Below are positions 16,065-24,372 of a stretch of DNA of 64,000 nucleotides, piece by piece. The translations under genes were made by a program, and so were the position numbers. The notes below the pieces were generated by a model, which was not told where the DNA came from, did no database searches, and worked only from the letters and a program-made list of their open reading frames with translations. The first letter of the stretch is position 1; the number at the start of each line of letters is the position of its first letter. The DNA comes from Gordonia sp. OPL2 (lineage in GTDB: Bacteria; Actinomycetota; Actinomycetes; Mycobacteriales; Mycobacteriaceae): assembly GCF_003797825.1 (NCBI RefSeq), contig NZ_RKME01000001.1:496001-560000 (forward strand), written 5' to 3'.

Positions 16065-16081
16065 GCAGCTATAGTAGCTGC
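16065..16081 (-). promoter_or_regulatory. vapBC promoter/operator palindrome
   Basis: GCAGCTA-TAG-TAGCTGC is a perfect inverted repeat with 7-base arms, ending directly at the vapB ATG. On the minus strand it contains TACTAT, a good -10 box placed for transcription to begin at the start codon. Autoregulation by VapB or VapBC is the family norm. The 287 bases beyond it (16082-16368) hold no recognisable gene. Confidence 0.7.
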
Positions 16082-16368
16082 ATTGCCAGCAGTATGCATC
16101 CGCCTGTTTGTGACCGAGTTCGCCAGCCCGGGCCTTCGACTGCGACGCCCAATGAGTGTGCAGCGATGAACCTTGCAGAGTAACCAGTGATCTCCTGCAA
16201 ATTGCCCGAGTCGGTCCCCGCGCACTGAGATGCGCATCGCTAACCAAGAGAAGAACCGACCCTCAGGCTCCAACATCTGCACGTGAGGCGAGCTCACGAG
16301 GATCCCGACCGCCTGACATATGCGCACGCCGCATGAAACGAGCGGCGAACCCCGACATGCCGTTGGTG

Positions 16369-17204
16369 TCAGGGAGCCTGTTTCCACCAGGCGACGACAT
16401 AGAGCGCGAGCGATGCGACGAGGCCGATGAGAACCCATAGGACCACGGAGTAATCGACCCACGAGCCGAACGGGGGCGCCCCGGGAAAGATGTTGCGCAG
16501 GGGTAGCACGGCGAACAGCATCACCGCGAACCAGGTGACCATCGGAGGCTGAAACGCCTTGCGGCGACGAATGGTCTGGACAGAGACGAAAAGCGTGCAG
16601 ATCGGCAGGACAATGAGAATCACGCACAGCGCGAGATCGAATGCCAATGATCCGATCGTTCGTGACGAGGTGATCGTAAACGCCTGCCCGCCAGCGGAGT
16701 CGCTGCCGCCCGCGTTGATGTCCCACCCAGCAAGCGAATCCGTGACGGCCACTTCTGTCGGCAACTCCGCGTTGTTCGGACCGTACGCGCGCACCGTCAC
16801 CGCATCCGATTCATATCGGTCGAATGGCCACATCCGAATGTCGCCATCGGTGTACAACGACACCGGCAGGTCGCCCGGCCTTATGCCGGCAGCAAATGTC
16901 AGTTCAGTGGCGGAGACGACCGGAGAAACGTCAATGGTCAAGTCCCCTCTCAGGTCTCCTCGAGTATCGAGCAGGTCAGCGCCGGGATAGACCGAGACCT
17001 GTCCGCCAATCTCGAAGGCGGCACCATCAACGGAATCGATGTCGAGGTACACCAGGACCCCGTTGGCGGGTGGTGTCCGGGAATCCGGGTCGTCGCCGGG
17101 CCCCCTGCGGCGTACGCCACCAGTACAAGGATGTAGACGATCAACACACCGACGACGATGGCCGAACCCGTGAGCCACGTCCGCGATCGAGAGGTCTCCA
17201 CCAT
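16369..17204 (-). pseudogene. DUF4436-family membrane protein gene with a one-base frameshift
   Basis: The start is in one frame: MVETSRSRTWLTGSAIVVGV at 17204, with a transmembrane helix through YILVLVAYAAGG. The rest is in another: GDDPDSRTPPANGVLVYLDI onward, with two or three more helices and the ending VVAWWKQAP at 16369. The frames join at 17098-17105, inside GGGCCCCC; one more C in that run would restore one frame of about 278 residues. DUF4436 proteins are mycobacterial/Gordonia membrane proteins of unknown function. This is a real inactivating mutation, a phase-variable tract or a sequencing slip. Confidence 0.75.
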
Positions 17205-17360
17205 CGTCAGCCTCCGCGATCATCGCCGTTCGGCGGCCGTGAACAGGCGCCCGCTGGCGGTGAGTGTATCGACTGCCCGCTTCAGGTACGGGCGATTGGC
17301 AGAGTGACGGCGCCTGGCGGTGGTCCGGATCGACGACCAGGAGCGTGGAAAGATGCACCT

Positions 17361-17807
17361 ATGAACGACCATCCGCGGCGGACGACGACCTCACGTCGTC
17401 TGTGGCAGGTGGCGCATGTGATCGCAACGCTGGTGATCCCATGGGTGTTGGCTGCGTATTACATGGGCTCGCACACGCACACGATTCCCGAAGAAGCCCA
17501 CCTGGTTGCGGACTTTCACACCAAGGCGGCGACGGCTGCAGCTGTCCTGCTCGTCAGTTCGGTGCTGCTACGTCTCTCCGGGCGTAGCGTCGCCGCAAGC
17601 GTTCCCTTTGCAGTGATGTGGGTGATTGCGCTCGCCCTGTCCATCACCCAGATCCACGAGTTCGGCGGTACGTACTACTGCGAGGTCGAGTTGTGCATGC
17701 CCGACTTCGGACTGTTCATCACTGCGGTCCCATTCGCGATCGTGGTGTCTCTCGCCGTGCTTGGTTCGGTGGTGATCAACGGCGTCGCTCGTCGTATCGA
17801 TCTCTGA
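17361..17807 (+). CDS. Hypothetical membrane protein
   Basis: 148 residues from the ATG at 17361; the frame is open far upstream only because it is antisense to the DUF4436 gene. Four hydrophobic segments are seen at about residues 15-33, 53-70, 76-93 and 114-137. A loop with TYYCEVELCMP between helices 3 and 4 contains two cysteines. It is divergent from the DUF4436 gene and convergent with the lipoprotein gene. No known family was recognised. Confidence 0.65.
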   Translation: MNDHPRRTTTSRRLWQVAHVIATLVIPWVLAAYYMGSHTHTIPEEAHLVADFHTKAATAAAVLLVSSVLLRLSGRSVAASVPFAVMWVIALALSITQIHEFGGTYYCEVELCMPDFGLFITAVPFAIVVSLAVLGSVVINGVARRIDL

Positions 17808-17832
17808 TCGCACCGGGGCGTGGTGCGCCGGT

Positions 17833-18492
17833 CTACGTCAGACCAGATGGCACGATCTTGCCGTTGACGGTGACAGTGACTTCACCGGTTCGGGTGTTCT
17901 CGGAAATGCTGCCGTGCTCAAAGCTGGCCTCGTTCACGTCACCATCACTGGTCACATCGCTGGTCGGAACGCCCAGGGGTCCGGGCGATCCGTTCATGCC
18001 GGTGATCGACGGGGTTCCGTCCGGGGCGCGCTCGGTGTTCCACGCATCCCGAATCGTTCCCGATGTGATGATGTACGCGGGTGTCCCGGACTTGTCGTTC
18101 TTCGCAATGATCACACCGCCGCGGAATTGCTGGAATACGACCCCACTCTCACGGGTGCCGGCATTGCGATCGCCGGTCAGCGGCAGTCCCAGCACGTCCT
18201 TCTGAGAGTCGGTCGCAGACGCGTACTTGGCGGCGATCGGGCCGTTCAGAGTCACCACGTCATCGCGTTCCACCGTGATTCGCACTGGAGACGGTTGGCC
18301 CGCCGCTGTCTCGCCGACCGATTCTGTGGCTGCTCGGCTTCCCTCTGCGGCCGCGGCAGACACCGCAGTCGCCGATGACTTCTGCGACGCAGCGTCATTG
18401 CCCGTGGCGTCGCTTCCGCAGGCGCCGGCTGTCAGCACAATGGCACACAGGCCGCCGAAGAATCCTGCACGGCGAACAACGGTTTGCCTCAT
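17833..18492 (-). CDS. LGFP-repeat lipoprotein
   Basis: 219 residues. A signal peptide with lipobox LTAGAC gives lipidation at Cys25. After a Ser/Ala-rich linker the protein has two LGFP-type repeats: KDVLGLPLTGDRNAGTRESG and VVFQQFRGGVIIAKN, then GSPGPLGVPTSDV. LGFP repeats occur in surface proteins of mycolate actinobacteria and are thought to help anchor proteins to the cell wall. The start has an AAAGGAAG ribosome site. It is divergent from the MFS gene. Confidence 0.85.
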   Translation of the reverse strand: MRQTVVRRAGFFGGLCAIVLTAGACGSDATGNDAASQKSSATAVSAAAAEGSRAATESVGETAAGQPSPVRITVERDDVVTLNGPIAAKYASATDSQKDVLGLPLTGDRNAGTRESGVVFQQFRGGVIIAKNDKSGTPAYIITSGTIRDAWNTERAPDGTPSITGMNGSPGPLGVPTSDVTSDGDVNEASFEHGSISENTRTGEVTVTVNGKIVPSGLT

Positions 18493-18750
18493 GTCTTCCT
18501 TTCGATCGTCGACTCATGACGTTCTCGCGCAATCCCGAACCGGACATCCGGCTCGACTCTATCGGTACGACGCGCGGGCGTGCAGTGTCGCGAATGCGCT
18601 TTCGAGCCATCTGTATCCGCGGCGATCGAACACTCCTGATTCGGATGAACTGATGCAAAGCATTGCGGACCGGAGATGTCCGCGATAGGTCATAGCGTCG
18701 GGGGTGACCGAAAGCCCTTCTCCGCCTGCACACCTCCAAGGGAGCACTCG

Positions 18751-20259
18751 ATGACAACCACGCCCACCGATCACGATCGGGTCGGCAACCGCGCATCGTC
18801 GATCTCGACGTCACCTGCCGTCGACACCGAGAGTCCGTCGCCGGTCGGCCGCGCGCGCACCGTGGCGCTGATCTGCCTGTTGGCCGCTTCGTTCATGGAA
18901 CTCATGGACGCCACAGTGGTCAATGTCGCGCTACGAACCATGCAGACCGATCTCAACGCCTCCGCGGCAAGTCTGCAGTGGGTGGTTGCCGGCTATCCGC
19001 TCACCTACGCTGTAGGTCTCATCTTGGGCGCACGCCTGGGCGACAACTACGGCCGACGAAGGCTTTTCGTGCTCGGGCTGGGCGCCTTCGGCATCGCTTC
19101 GTTGGCCTGCGGGCTCGCGGCCGGCCCCGGTCAGCTGGTGGGCTTTCGGCTCATCCAGGGCGCCGCGGCCGCACTCATGGTGCCTCAGGTACTGAGCAAC
19201 ATCCAGGTCCTCTACCCGCCCGCCGAGCGCGGGAAGGCGATGGGAATGTTCACGTCAGTGATCGGCCTCGCGGCGGTCGCCGGACCGATCCTCGGTGCCG
19301 TCATCACCAGCGGCGACTGGTTCGGGCTCGGGTGGCGTCCGATCTTCCTCATCAATGTGCCCCTTGCGCTGATCGCGATCGTCGCCGCGCTCCTGTTCAT
19401 CCCGGAGACACGGGCCGCGGTACGCTCCCCCATCACCGCCGGGTCCGCACTCCTCATCGGCGGTTCCCTGGGCGCGATCATGTTGCCCATCACCCTGGGT
19501 CCGGAGAACGACTGGCCGGCATGGGGTTTCATCATGATCGTGGCGGGAGCCGTCGGGCTGGTGATCTTCGTGCGCAGGCAGGCGTCACTGGCCCGCGCCG
19601 GCGGCGAGCCTCTGGTGCCTCCGGCGCTGTTCGGCACCCCGTCATTCACTGCCGGATTGGTCTCGTTCGCGGTGCTGATGGTGCCCACAGGGGGCTACTT
19701 CCTCGTGCAGTCGCTGCACGTTCAACTGGCGTTCGGCTGGTCGGTCCTGCACACCGGGATGATGTGGATTCCGTTCTCGGTCGCGGTCCCGGTGTCTGCC
19801 GGGCTGGCGGCGACAGTGCTGGCTGCTCGTCTCGGCAAGCATGTGCTCCAACTGGGAGCAACTGTTCTCATCTCCGGAATGGCCTTGATGTACGTCGCGG
19901 AGCAATCCGCCCACCCGGCGGCCTGGTTCTGCATCGCCCTCACCGTGTCCGGGCTCGGTTTCGGCACGATCGTGGGTTCGGCAGGACTGCTGGTCCTCAA
20001 TGACGTCGCTGTCCGCCTGGCTGGGGCCGCATCGGGTGTCTTCAACACCGCCCAGGCTCTTTCTGTCGCGATCGGCGCCGCAGTGATCGGCACCGTCTAC
20101 TCGTCGATCGGAGACACCAGTGGCCTCGAATCAGGTTATCGTGCTTCCCTGTTCGTCATGATGGCCCTCATCGCGGTCGGCGCTACCCTGGCCCAGCTGA
20201 TGCCATCGCGCACGGCCGTGCAACGGCCCGCCGTAGCGCACGGAATCCGCGAGGACTAG
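18751..20259 (+). CDS. DHA2-family MFS drug exporter, 14 transmembrane helices (EmrB/QacA type)
   Basis: 502 residues from the ATG at 18751, which has an AAGGGAG ribosome site; the frame is open upstream to 18676. Motif D1/C features of DHA2 transporters are present: LMDATVVNVALRTMQTDL, the motif A loop ARLGDNYGRRRLFV and the motif C GLAAVAGPILGAVI. Such proteins export cationic dyes, antibiotics or other toxic compounds with protons. It has no adjacent regulator. A -35/-10-like pair, TTGCGG and TAGGTC, lies at about 18663-18692. Confidence 0.9.
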   Translation: MTTTPTDHDRVGNRASSISTSPAVDTESPSPVGRARTVALICLLAASFMELMDATVVNVALRTMQTDLNASAASLQWVVAGYPLTYAVGLILGARLGDNYGRRRLFVLGLGAFGIASLACGLAAGPGQLVGFRLIQGAAAALMVPQVLSNIQVLYPPAERGKAMGMFTSVIGLAAVAGPILGAVITSGDWFGLGWRPIFLINVPLALIAIVAALLFIPETRAAVRSPITAGSALLIGGSLGAIMLPITLGPENDWPAWGFIMIVAGAVGLVIFVRRQASLARAGGEPLVPPALFGTPSFTAGLVSFAVLMVPTGGYFLVQSLHVQLAFGWSVLHTGMMWIPFSVAVPVSAGLAATVLAARLGKHVLQLGATVLISGMALMYVAEQSAHPAAWFCIALTVSGLGFGTIVGSAGLLVLNDVAVRLAGAASGVFNTAQALSVAIGAAVIGTVYSSIGDTSGLESGYRASLFVMMALIAVGATLAQLMPSRTAVQRPAVAHGIRED

Positions 20260-20288
20260 TGCCCGTCTTCGGGACCTGGACATAACGC

Positions 20289-20322
20289 GCTGGGCCGGTC
20301 GGTTTACCCGATCCGGCCCAGC
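20289..20322 (+). terminator. Hairpin terminator after the MFS gene
   Basis: GCTGGGCCGG (20289-20298) pairs perfectly with CCGGCCCAGC (20313-20322), and the inner TCGG/CCGA adds four more pairs. There is no T-run, as is common for actinobacterial hairpins. Confidence 0.65.
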
Positions 20323-20442
20323 GGCGCCCGCCATGAGCGCCTGCCCGCAGCGCCCGCACGCCTCCGTGCGCGCATCGTCGCGAGTACCGAGAACTCACCA
20401 CGCACACGATTGGGCACACGCGAGTTCGGGTAAACGGCTCGC

Positions 20443-20604
20443 ATGAACGACGACACAACCGACCCACACACTGAGAAGACCGGCACCGGACCGGAGGGCG
20501 CGGAATCCGACGTGCAGTCCGATCCAGCCGAAGGCGAGACAGCCGGCGACTGGACCGGTGAGGGTGGTGCCACCGAGGATGGCCCTGCCACGGACAACGA
20601 CTGA
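20443..20604 (+). CDS. Small acidic disordered protein
   Basis: 53 residues: MNDDTTDPHTEKTGTGPEGA and onward, ending EDGPATDND. It is rich in Asp, Glu, Gly and Thr with no hydrophobic core, so it is predicted disordered. Small acidic proteins of this type are common in Gordonia-like genomes and have no known function. The ribosome site is weak (CGGG about 15 bases upstream). It ends 15 bases before the convergent gene. Confidence 0.5.
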   Translation: MNDDTTDPHTEKTGTGPEGAESDVQSDPAEGETAGDWTGEGGATEDGPATDND

Positions 20605-20618
20605 CCGAGCGCAGGGCG

Positions 20619-21452
20619 TCAGGGCATCGCCAACACGTCGAGCACCCGCTGTCCGTGTGCGTGATTGACGAAGCCCATGTCGGCCAACAGGGACGCGTCC
20701 AGGTTGGTCACGATCTTGTATGCGCCGTCGTCGGCGGCGTCGTGGATAGCGTGCAGAACTGCTCGACGGACGCTGTGCTCGGGCACTCCGGGCAGAGCAT
20801 CGATGATCTCGAGTGAGGCGATACCCGGGTCGGCAGTCCAGACCGTCACTGCATGGGCGACGTACAGAGGGTGCGAGTGACGGTCGTCGGGCGCTCTCAA
20901 CTCATAAATGCACGAGATGAATCGTTCGCCGGGGTACGTGGTGACGGTGTCCATGGCCAGACCACTTCCGTGTTGAACGTGGACATTTCCGTCGGCGTCA
21001 GGTTCGATCGACCGCCGGCCACCGTGACCGTAGAGGCCATTCGTCCGCTCGGTGGTGCGACGGCCGAGTTGGATGACGCCGTTACGGCGGCGACCCCGTC
21101 CCCACCTCGTCCATCCGGTACTCAAGTCTTCACACCAGTCCATGGCGGAGTAGCCGACCCATGCGCGCGGACTGTCCGCGGGTGACCGAAGGTCGTCCTC
21201 GGCCTGCGGGAGCGCGCGGGTGACCGCGAACCGCACCGGATTCTGCTTCCACTGGAACTGAAGCGACATCGAATCAGCGGTGATGGTGAGGATTTCAGGA
21301 CGCAGGTCATCGTGGATGGCACCAGGGACAGCGAATAGCTCGAATGCCGCCTCGGCGGTGGCACGGGCGATCGGGGTGAGCCGAGCGGGCCGGACCGAGA
21401 CGAGCTCGAGATCCCACCGTCCGTACGGTCCCCGCGGAGAATCCCGATGCAT
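20619..21452 (-). CDS. Hypothetical protein coupled to the DUF2716 gene
   Basis: 277 residues from the ATG at 21452, which overlaps the stop of the upstream DUF2716 gene by one base (TGATG) and has a GGAG ribosome site; 21506 is a possible earlier start. Soluble, no signal or membrane segment. Recognisable stretches are AFELFAVPGAIHDDLRPEIL, DNGN-like acidic turns and ending VVTNLDASLLADMGFVNHAH. No family was recognised. The coupling implies that the two proteins act together or are dosed together. Confidence 0.65.
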   Translation of the reverse strand: MHRDSPRGPYGRWDLELVSVRPARLTPIARATAEAAFELFAVPGAIHDDLRPEILTITADSMSLQFQWKQNPVRFAVTRALPQAEDDLRSPADSPRAWVGYSAMDWCEDLSTGWTRWGRGRRRNGVIQLGRRTTERTNGLYGHGGRRSIEPDADGNVHVQHGSGLAMDTVTTYPGERFISCIYELRAPDDRHSHPLYVAHAVTVWTADPGIASLEIIDALPGVPEHSVRRAVLHAIHDAADDGAYKIVTNLDASLLADMGFVNHAHGQRVLDVLAMP

Positions 21453-22006
21453 CACGGCGCTCCTGTCGGTGTCTCGGTCCCGTTGATCCTCTTCGTCGGT
21501 AACCATGTCGCCAACGTCCGCCCCAACGTCGCGACAAGCTCGTCACCGAACACGCACAGTGTCTGTTCCCATGGATGTCCGAATGTTCCCGTGCTGAAGT
21601 CGGGTCGGGCGAAGATGTAGTAGTCCCCATCCGGGTACACCGGGACCCGCCACTCGGTGTCGAACAAGCGAGCAGGAACCGCGGCGTCGAATCGATACCC
21701 AGGATGCTGCCAGTCGAGCACGATCCACTCGGACTCATCGACGACGCTCACGAAACATCGCTGCGCTTCGGCGTTGATCGCGTCTGCCCAAGGCAGGATT
21801 CCCGGGAGGTTTGGCGGGAGGGACAGGTCGAACGTCATCGATGGGGTCGGATCGGTGACGGCCGGCCACTGCTTTGGACGGATGCTCGGTCGGAAAGAAC
21901 CGAACCGATCGATGAACAGGGCCCACGCCTCACGCCGTTCTTCGTCGGTCAGGATGCTCCATCCCGCGGGCAGCGTGTCTCCGTGGTCTCGAGTCCACCG
22001 CATCAT
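21452..22006 (-). CDS. DUF2716 family protein
   Basis: 184 residues from the ATG at 22006; ATG 22003 is equally possible. It matches the DUF2716 pattern: GWSILTDEERREAWALFIDR, FRPSIRPKQWPAVTDPTPSM, TFDLS, then WIVLDWQHPGYRFDA and VYPDGDYYIFARPDFS. The C-terminal FGHPWEQTLCVFGDELV is typical for the family. The function of DUF2716 is unknown. It is divergent from the APH-like gene at 22106 and coupled to the next gene at its stop. Confidence 0.75.
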   Translation of the reverse strand: MMRWTRDHGDTLPAGWSILTDEERREAWALFIDRFGSFRPSIRPKQWPAVTDPTPSMTFDLSLPPNLPGILPWADAINAEAQRCFVSVVDESEWIVLDWQHPGYRFDAAVPARLFDTEWRVPVYPDGDYYIFARPDFSTGTFGHPWEQTLCVFGDELVATLGRTLATWLPTKRINGTETPTGAP

Positions 22007-22105
22007 CAAACCATGGTCCCAGCCGCAGCCCCGCTCGACGAGCACATCCGGCGACGCCCACCCGATCCGCTCGACGCTGGACCCACCTGCGACGACAATC
22101 AACGC

Positions 22106-22948
22106 ATGGATCGCCTGACACAAAGCTGGGCGCTGCACTGGCCAGATGCGGACATCGAAGCCATGGCCGACGATGTTCGGCAGCGCGCGGTCAGCGCCGC
22201 GGACGCCTGGGGTCTACGTCACCTGAACGAGTTACCCGGCGGCACCGTGGCACTGGTCCTCGCCGACGAGGATGTGGTGCTGAAAGTCCATCCACGCGGC
22301 CATCCGGACGACGAGCAGCTCATCGCGGAAGGAGTTGCCCTGCAAGCATGGTCGGCCACCGGTGCCGCAGCACAGCTGTACGGGCGCCGCGACGGCGGGT
22401 CCACGCTGCTGCTGGAGAGGCTCACCCCGGGCACGCCTCTCGAAGCCGCCGGCGTCTCGTGGGACGAGCGCCTCGAGGTACTCGGCACACTCGTCGGCCG
22501 CTTGCATGCTGCCCTACAACCCGCAGTGGGTTCCCCGCACATCGGCGGCACGTACTCGCGTGACTGGCGCAGAACGCTCGGGGACTCGCAGCTGCTCTCG
22601 CCCGCCGCCGACGACGTCCTCCTTCACAGCGACCTCCACGGCGGCAACGCATTACGCGCTGGCGCCCGCTGGCGAATCATCGACCCTCACGCGGTGCGTG
22701 GCGACCGCCACGCAGACATCTGGGCCCTGATCGATCCGCTCGCGCCGGTACCTCCTGATGCGCGTACTGCCAGGACGTGGATCCGGCGCTACGCCGCAGC
22801 AGCGAATCTCGATTCCGACCGTGCCGCAGAATGGGTGCACTACCGAGCACGAGGCGAAGCACTCGACGGCGCCGACGGCGACCACGCGTGGGCAGAGCGC
22901 CTCACCCACATGGCCAACCTGCTCGGGGCCGCCGACCGGCCTGGATGA
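22106..22948 (+). CDS. Aminoglycoside/hydroxyurea phosphotransferase-like kinase
   Basis: 280 residues from the ATG at 22106; longer frames upstream are antisense to DUF2716. It has an APH-type kinase fold: VALVLADEDVVLKVHPRG supplies the lysine of the N-lobe, LLHSDLHGGNALRAG the catalytic Asp/Asn loop, and WRIIDPHAVRGDRHADIW the metal-binding Asp. Members phosphorylate streptomycin, hydroxyurea or unknown small molecules. The substrate cannot be assigned here. It is monocistronic. Confidence 0.8.
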   Translation: MDRLTQSWALHWPDADIEAMADDVRQRAVSAADAWGLRHLNELPGGTVALVLADEDVVLKVHPRGHPDDEQLIAEGVALQAWSATGAAAQLYGRRDGGSTLLLERLTPGTPLEAAGVSWDERLEVLGTLVGRLHAALQPAVGSPHIGGTYSRDWRRTLGDSQLLSPAADDVLLHSDLHGGNALRAGARWRIIDPHAVRGDRHADIWALIDPLAPVPPDARTARTWIRRYAAAANLDSDRAAEWVHYRARGEALDGADGDHAWAERLTHMANLLGAADRPG

Positions 22949-22986
22949 GAACACGTCGGACGAGAAGTCAGAACCTCACCCGCCCG

Positions 22987-23352
22987 TCAGCAACAGTCGG
23001 CATCTCCGCCGAGGACCGAACACACTGCCCGCAGCGATTCCGGTCGTGGCCGGTAGTACACATTCATGCCACGACGCTCCGGCTCCACCATTCCTGCCTG
23101 TCGAAGCCGGCCGAGGTGATGACTGGTCGTCGCTTCGGTCAGGTCGATCGCCGCGGCGAGATCGCATGTGCAGACACCCTCGCCCGACCGATCGGCAATC
23201 AGGATCGACAACAACGTGAGTCGCACCGGATCGGCAAGTGCTTTGAGCCGCAATGCGATCTCCACGGCGGCGTCGCGCTCGAGCGGCGCCGATGAGATCG
23301 GCGCACAGCAGATCGGTTCGCTGACGTCAACGACCGGCAAGGTCTTGGGCAT
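22987..23352 (-). CDS. ArsR/SmtB-family metal-responsive repressor
   Basis: 121 residues from the ATG at 23352 after AGGG. Helix 3 carries CTCDLAAAI, the CxC arsenic/antimony-type site of ArsR repressors, and ATTSHHLGRLRQAGMV is the recognition helix. Extra cysteine pairs are near the N-terminus (ICCAPI) and at the very C-terminus (DADCC), which could add metal ligands. It is divergent from cadI, with 99 bases between them, so it probably controls that gene and itself. Confidence 0.88.
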   Translation of the reverse strand: MPKTLPVVDVSEPICCAPISSAPLERDAAVEIALRLKALADPVRLTLLSILIADRSGEGVCTCDLAAAIDLTEATTSHHLGRLRQAGMVEPERRGMNVYYRPRPESLRAVCSVLGGDADCC

Positions 23353-23451
23353 ACTCGACCCTAGCGCACCTTCTTGACTTATGTCGAAATACCGCGCATC
23401 CTGGCCGTGACGATACTTTGATATATGTCTTACTGGTAAAGGTGGTCGATC

Positions 23452-23931
23452 ATGTCCCGTGTGCAGCTCGCACTCAACGTCGATGATCTCGAATCGGCGA
23501 TTGCGTTCTACTCGAAGCTCTTCGGCACACCCCCTGCGAAACGCAAGCCAGGCTACGCGAACTTCGCCGTCGCCGACCCTCCGCTGAAGCTGGTGTTGAT
23601 GGAGAACCCCGGCCTGGGCGGGACGATCAACCACCTAGGCGTCGAGGTCGAGTCCAGCGACATGGTGCACTCCGAGATCGAGCGGCTGTCGGGCACGGGC
23701 CTGTTCACGCAGGAAGAGATCAACTCCACCTGTTGCTTCGCGACGCAGGACAAGGTGTGGGTGACCGGACCCGCCGGTGAGAAGTGGGAGGTCTATGCCG
23801 TTCTCGCCGACTCAGATACGTTCGGCAAAGGACCGAACCTGCTGGCACAGAACCTCATTGACGAGTCGGAGACCGGAGTAGCATGTTGTGGCGGCAACGC
23901 AACCGAAGTAGCAGGCGCGACGTGTTGCTGA
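23452..23931 (+). CDS. CadI/ArsI-family VOC protein (cadmium-induced / C-As lyase-like)
   Basis: 159 residues. It begins RVQLALNVDDLESAIAFYSK, the VOC (glyoxalase) fold, with metal ligand residues in INHLGVEVES and KWEVYAVLAD. The vicinal pair in STCCFATQDKVWV is the thiolate site typical of ArsI and CadI. The tail has two more CC pairs (VACCGG, ATCC). ArsI breaks the carbon-arsenic bond of trivalent methylarsenicals; CadI is its cadmium-inducible relative. The choice between them needs assay. GGTAAAGG precedes the start. Confidence 0.82.
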   Translation: MSRVQLALNVDDLESAIAFYSKLFGTPPAKRKPGYANFAVADPPLKLVLMENPGLGGTINHLGVEVESSDMVHSEIERLSGTGLFTQEEINSTCCFATQDKVWVTGPAGEKWEVYAVLADSDTFGKGPNLLAQNLIDESETGVACCGGNATEVAGATCC

Positions 23932-23958
23932 CCCGACGCCGAGGTTTCTCGGCCCCTG

Positions 23959-24372
23959 CTACCGGGACAGTCGGGCGATAAGAGCACCGATCCGCTCGGT
24001 GATGTCGTCACGGATCATCCGCATTCGATCGATCCCGTCGATGCCGCGAGCGGACGGTTCATCGGTGTCCCACACCTCGACGGTGACCCCGGCCGGCGGG
24101 GAGACCTCCGCGGTGCCGACCACCACCACGAGGTCGGCGGTTCGCATCAGGTCGTCGGTGAGCTGACGTGGCGAATGTCGGATGGGGACCGCGCCGACCT
24201 CGGCGAGCACTTGTGCGGCAAGATCATTGATGCCGCCGCCGATCGTCGCCGCGGTACCGGCCGATGACGCCCTGATCTGGTCGGTGACCGCGGCAGTGAG
24301 GTGTTCGGCCATCACGGATTTGCCGCGGTTGCTCACGCAGACGAACAGCACGTTCTTGGGTTCGGGGCTCAT
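23959..24372 (-). CDS. arsC: Arsenate reductase, LMW-phosphatase fold (mycothiol-dependent type)
   Basis: 137 residues from the ATG at 24372, which overlaps the acr3 stop by four bases. The P-loop is FVCVSNRGKSVMAEH: the nucleophilic Cys is kept, but the usual Arg of CX5R is Lys (GKS). I recall GKS in actinobacterial arsenate reductases that use mycothiol, so this supports that subtype. The general acid Asp lies in VWDTDEPSARG. It reduces arsenate to arsenite, which the adjacent Acr3 exports. Confidence 0.85.
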   Translation of the reverse strand: MSPEPKNVLFVCVSNRGKSVMAEHLTAAVTDQIRASSAGTAATIGGGINDLAAQVLAEVGAVPIRHSPRQLTDDLMRTADLVVVVGTAEVSPPAGVTVEVWDTDEPSARGIDGIDRMRMIRDDITERIGALIARLSR

